Both the position numbers and the translations under genes were made by a program. A stretch of 64,000 nt of DNA, taken from the NCBI RefSeq assembly GCF_009707665.1, contig NZ_WLZW01000001.1:992001-1056000 (forward strand), in the 5' to 3' direction. The DNA comes from Planomicrobium sp. YIM 101495 (GTDB lineage Bacteria > Bacillota > Bacilli > Bacillales_A > Planococcaceae). How positions within the stretch are numbered: the stretch's first letter is position 1; every line of letters begins with the position of its first letter. The notes under the pieces were generated by a model. That model saw only the letters and a program-made list of their open reading frames with translations. It searched no databases and had not been told where the DNA came from. Positions 61,060 to 64,000 of this stretch are shown piece by piece.

Positions 61060-64000
61060 TTAACTCCCCTCGATTGTCAATTGTTGATGTGTGTTGAATA
61101 AATAAAGGACGCGTTCCTTGATTGGCACACGAAGAATCGCTTCGACCGCTTCTCCGTATACAGAAAGCTGCACGCCATAACGCGCTGTCATTTCACGCGC
61201 TGGTTCAGGGAGATGACGGATGCTGTCCGTCTTATAATCAAGTAAAACCCAGCCGTCCTCTTCTTCAAACAAGCAGTCGATGATTCCTTGGATAATCTGA
61301 TGATCTCCGTCTTCATCTTCTTTCGTATACGTGAACGGCACTTCTCGTTTGATTGCTTTTGCAGCGTGTAAACGCTCAGCCATCTCACTGTCATAAAAAC
61401 GGACGATGCCTTCCGGCCGCACTGCACGTGCTTCTGCTTCCGACAAGATTTCCATTCCGACGAGTGAATCGATGAACGTACGCACTTCTGTCAAATCCAT
61501 CTTTCGGTCTAGCGGGATATGCTGCATAATGGCATGGACCGCGGTCCCGATATCCGCAGCAGTCAATCGCTTCTCCTGCAGGAATTCCGGCCGGTTCATG
61601 ATGGTCCGCGTGTCATCGGTCGCATTCCGGATGAACGATTCCGGCTCATCTTGCCGTTGCAGCATCTGCAGTCGCTTCAGCTCACTGACCGATTGCTTCG
61701 AACGTTTATCAACTGAGCGGGTAAATGGATACTTGAAATCAAACCGGCTCTTCACTTCCGCTTCCATCGATACCACTTCGTCCGCCACGTCCTGCTCTTC
61801 TTCCAATACGAGAGGTACCGGCTTCAAGTCGTTCCGTTCAACGATTTCAAGCTTGAACTGTGACGGATGGTCAATTGTATAGCCACTGCCACCGAACTCG
61901 GGTGCAATATCCGCATGACGCATAAGTGCCGGACCGATCCAGTCCAAATATCCTTTTGCACGGGAACGCATGAAGTCCGGCAAGCGGTCTTCCCGGCTAG
62001 CTGTCTTCCATCGTTCCGGCAGCTTTTCAATGTCCTTCACGGACGCGGTCAAATAAAGACGTTCCTTCGCCCGCGTCATCGCCACATACAGAACACGCAT
62101 CTCTTCCGCCTTCATTTGCAGCAACTGTGTTTCGCGCACCGCAAGAAACGGCAATGACGTATACTCGACGCGTGTTTCCGGATTGACTGCCTTAACTGCC
62201 AAACCATAATCCTGATCGAATAAATACGACTTCCGGAAATCCATTTCGTTGAACTGTCGCCCAGCACCTGCGAAAAAGACGACCGGGAATTCAAGTCCCT
62301 TCGATTTGTGGACAGTCATGAGACGCACCACATCTTCTTTTTCCGTCAACGACTTCGCAGTGCCAAGGTCGTCTCCTCTATCGCGCATCCGGTCAACGAA
62401 CCGCAAGAAGCGGAACAATCCCCGGAACGACGTTTTCTCGTACTCGAGTGCACGGTCATGTAAGGCGCGAAGGTTTGCCTGGCGCTGCTTGCCGCCTGAC
62501 ATCGCACCAGCCATTTCGTAATAATTCGTATCCAAATATACTTGCCACACGAGCTCCGATAATGAACCGCGTCTCGCCATATTGCGCCAATCCTCCAGCT
62601 GCAGCAGGAAACGACGCAGCTTTTCGGCAGCTTGCGCATTCACTTCCCCGCCTCCGCGGATGAACGATTTAACCGCTTCGTAAAATGAAGCTTGCGGTGC
62701 AGCAAGACGGATCTCTGCCAACTCATTTTCCCCGAGCCCGACAAACGGTGAACGAAGAACCGAGACAAGCGGGATGTCTTGATATGGGTTATCGATGACG
62801 CGAAGCGTGTTCATCATGATCATCACTTCCAGCGCATCGAAATAGCCGCCTCTCAGCTCTGCATAAAGTGGGATGCCAGCCGCTTCGAATTCGTCTACAA
62901 AATCACCGGACCATGTCATCGAACGCAGCAAGACCACAATATCGCTGTAAGCGATTGGACGGACTTCACCACTCCACGGGTCCGTCACTTTTTCCCCGTC
63001 GTCCATCAGCTTGCGGATTTTTCTCGCGATGTAGCGCGCTTCCCACTTGGACTTCTCAAGTTCTTCCTGATCTATCACATCCGCTTCTTCCGGCTCATGG
63101 ATCAGCGCCAGTTCGACCGGCATATCCGCTTTCGGATACGGTGCTTTCGGTTTCAATGCAACTGCATCGTCGTAGTCGATTTCCCCGACACGTATCCCCA
63201 TGATTTGCGAGAAGATAAAGTTCGTTCCTTCTAACACTTGTTCACGGCTCCGGAAGTTGGCGTTCAAATCGATTTTCAAACCATTGTCGGCAAACTCCGT
63301 CGTGAAACGGTTGTATTTCCCGAGGAACAGCATTGGTTCAGCAAGACGAAAACGGTAAATGGATTGCTTCACATCTCCGACCATGAACAAGTTGCCATCC
63401 GCTTCGCCGCCAGATTTGACGAGCTGTAGAATCGTCTCTTGCAGGCGGTTGACGTCTTGGTATTCATCGACGAGCACTTCCTTGAAGCGTTGCCGGTACT
63501 CTTGTGCGATTGCACTCGGCTCACCATCGACGCGCAAGATCCGCAGCGCATAATGCTCCAAGTCGGAGAAGTCGACAACCGCCCGCTCCACTTTTAACGC
63601 TTCGTATGCTTCTGCGAATTGCTGCGTCAGTTCAGCAAGTGTCTTCATTAGCGGCGCCATTTCACGCATTTCATCGAGAAGTCGTGCAGGACTCCGTTCA
63701 AAATAGCTCAAGAACACTGCATTAACGATTTTCTTCACATCGTTACGGATGCTTTTTGCCTCGTCTGCCAGTGCCGGGTCGCATGAATCCTTCTTGATTG
63801 AAGCTGCTTTTGCCCATGTGAAGCCCTTGCTGAATGTATACAGCTCTTCCCACGAATGCTCGAGCGCACCGAGGGCGGATGAAATAACGCTCGCATCCAG
63901 ATAGAACGTCTCTCCGAGCGCATCGGGACCGTCCGGCTGCAACGCCAATTGACGGCCTTCTTCCGTCATTTGCAACGCTTGCTCGAGCGCGTGGCGAATA
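61060..64000 (-). CDS. addA: ATP-dependent helicase/nuclease subunit A (AddA), C-terminal part
   Basis: About 980 C-terminal residues of a protein usually about 1230 long; the 5' end lies past the right edge. Double-strand-break repair with AddB. UvrD-type motifs: DEYQDVN, VGDVKQSIYRFR, NFRSREQVLEG, LMTVHKSKGLEFPVV, LYVAMTRAKERL; then the RecB-type nuclease with GTAVHAIMQHI, QGIIDCLFEEEDGWVLLDYKTDS. DUF418 follows immediately. Confidence 0.97.
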   Translation of the reverse strand, partial: IRHALEQALQMTEEGRQLALQPDGPDALGETFYLDASVISSALGALEHSWEELYTFSKGFTWAKAASIKKDSCDPALADEAKSIRNDVKKIVNAVFLSYFERSPARLLDEMREMAPLMKTLAELTQQFAEAYEALKVERAVVDFSDLEHYALRILRVDGEPSAIAQEYRQRFKEVLVDEYQDVNRLQETILQLVKSGGEADGNLFMVGDVKQSIYRFRLAEPMLFLGKYNRFTTEFADNGLKIDLNANFRSREQVLEGTNFIFSQIMGIRVGEIDYDDAVALKPKAPYPKADMPVELALIHEPEEADVIDQEELEKSKWEARYIARKIRKLMDDGEKVTDPWSGEVRPIAYSDIVVLLRSMTWSGDFVDEFEAAGIPLYAELRGGYFDALEVMIMMNTLRVIDNPYQDIPLVSVLRSPFVGLGENELAEIRLAAPQASFYEAVKSFIRGGGEVNAQAAEKLRRFLLQLEDWRNMARRGSLSELVWQVYLDTNYYEMAGAMSGGKQRQANLRALHDRALEYEKTSFRGLFRFLRFVDRMRDRGDDLGTAKSLTEKEDVVRLMTVHKSKGLEFPVVFFAGAGRQFNEMDFRKSYLFDQDYGLAVKAVNPETRVEYTSLPFLAVRETQLLQMKAEEMRVLYVAMTRAKERLYLTASVKDIEKLPERWKTASREDRLPDFMRSRAKGYLDWIGPALMRHADIAPEFGGSGYTIDHPSQFKLEIVERNDLKPVPLVLEEEQDVADEVVSMEAEVKSRFDFKYPFTRSVDKRSKQSVSELKRLQMLQRQDEPESFIRNATDDTRTIMNRPEFLQEKRLTAADIGTAVHAIMQHIPLDRKMDLTEVRTFIDSLVGMEILSEAEARAVRPEGIVRFYDSEMAERLHAAKAIKREVPFTYTKEDEDGDHQIIQGIIDCLFEEEDGWVLLDYKTDSIRHLPEPAREMTARYGVQLSVYGEAVEAILRVPIKERVLYLFNTHQQLTIEGS

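Overview
This window is chromosomal DNA of a low-to-mid GC (roughly half G+C) member of the Bacillales, most likely Planococcaceae/Caryophanaceae (Planococcus, Sporosarcina or Bhargavaea type). The placement rests on gene order. From about 23 kb to the right edge the genes follow, as I recall it, the Bacillus subtilis yis-yit-yja-yjb-yjc region: addA, yisK, yisL, yitS/U/V/W, fabH-fabF, an app-type peptide transporter, trpS, spx, mecA, coiA, pepF, yjbH, yjbI, yjbK, relQ, nadK, rluD-type synthase, prpE, fabI and yjcF-G-H. Non-Bacillus features are a murE-prfC pair as in staphylococci, a ClpB, and a MurE whose substrate motif fits a lysine-type wall. No phage, IS, integrase or CRISPR was seen.

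Left part (1-12 kb, nearly all on the minus strand): the N-terminal part of an RND efflux pump, release factor 3, MurE, an M42 aminopeptidase, a ykoGHIJ-like two-component operon with two PepSY proteins, an aldehyde dehydrogenase and a Gfo/Idh/MocA oxidoreductase. The second PepSY gene is preceded by a four-fold pentamer array with exact 11-bp spacing, a likely target of the neighbouring response regulator.

Accessory part (12-23 kb): a 46-residue ORF behind a sigma-B-like promoter, a secreted nuclease lipoprotein, tRNA-Val(GAC), a large convergent locus (1063-residue membrane-anchored glycosidase-like protein facing a GT2 polysaccharide synthase and a HEAT-repeat membrane protein), and a TAXI-TRAP uptake operon with DUF1850. 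The glycosidase/GT2/HEAT locus is the best candidate for an incompletely described system, probably making or trimming a surface polysaccharide.

Core part (23-64 kb): lipid synthesis (fabI, fabH-fabF, PgpA, DegV) with two FapR-like operators; stringent response and NAD kinase; the Spx/YjbH/MecA proteolysis circuit with a PerR-like box before spx and a YjbH lacking the usual CxxC; tryptophanyl-tRNA synthetase behind a Trp T-box; a five-gene peptide ABC transporter; an N-domain-less ClpB under a CtsR operator; an Fnr with a C-terminal iron-sulfur cysteine motif; a membrane-anchored alpha-amylase-like protein whose catalytic residues are all replaced; and the start-truncated addA.

Non-coding points of interest are two short tandem arrays of 20-22 bp period (25.8 kb, 33.9 kb), two long foldable intergenic elements and a perfect FNR box in a 1-kb geneless stretch (33.3-34.4 kb), and many strong terminators. 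All names come from reading motifs and gene order by eye; no database search was run.
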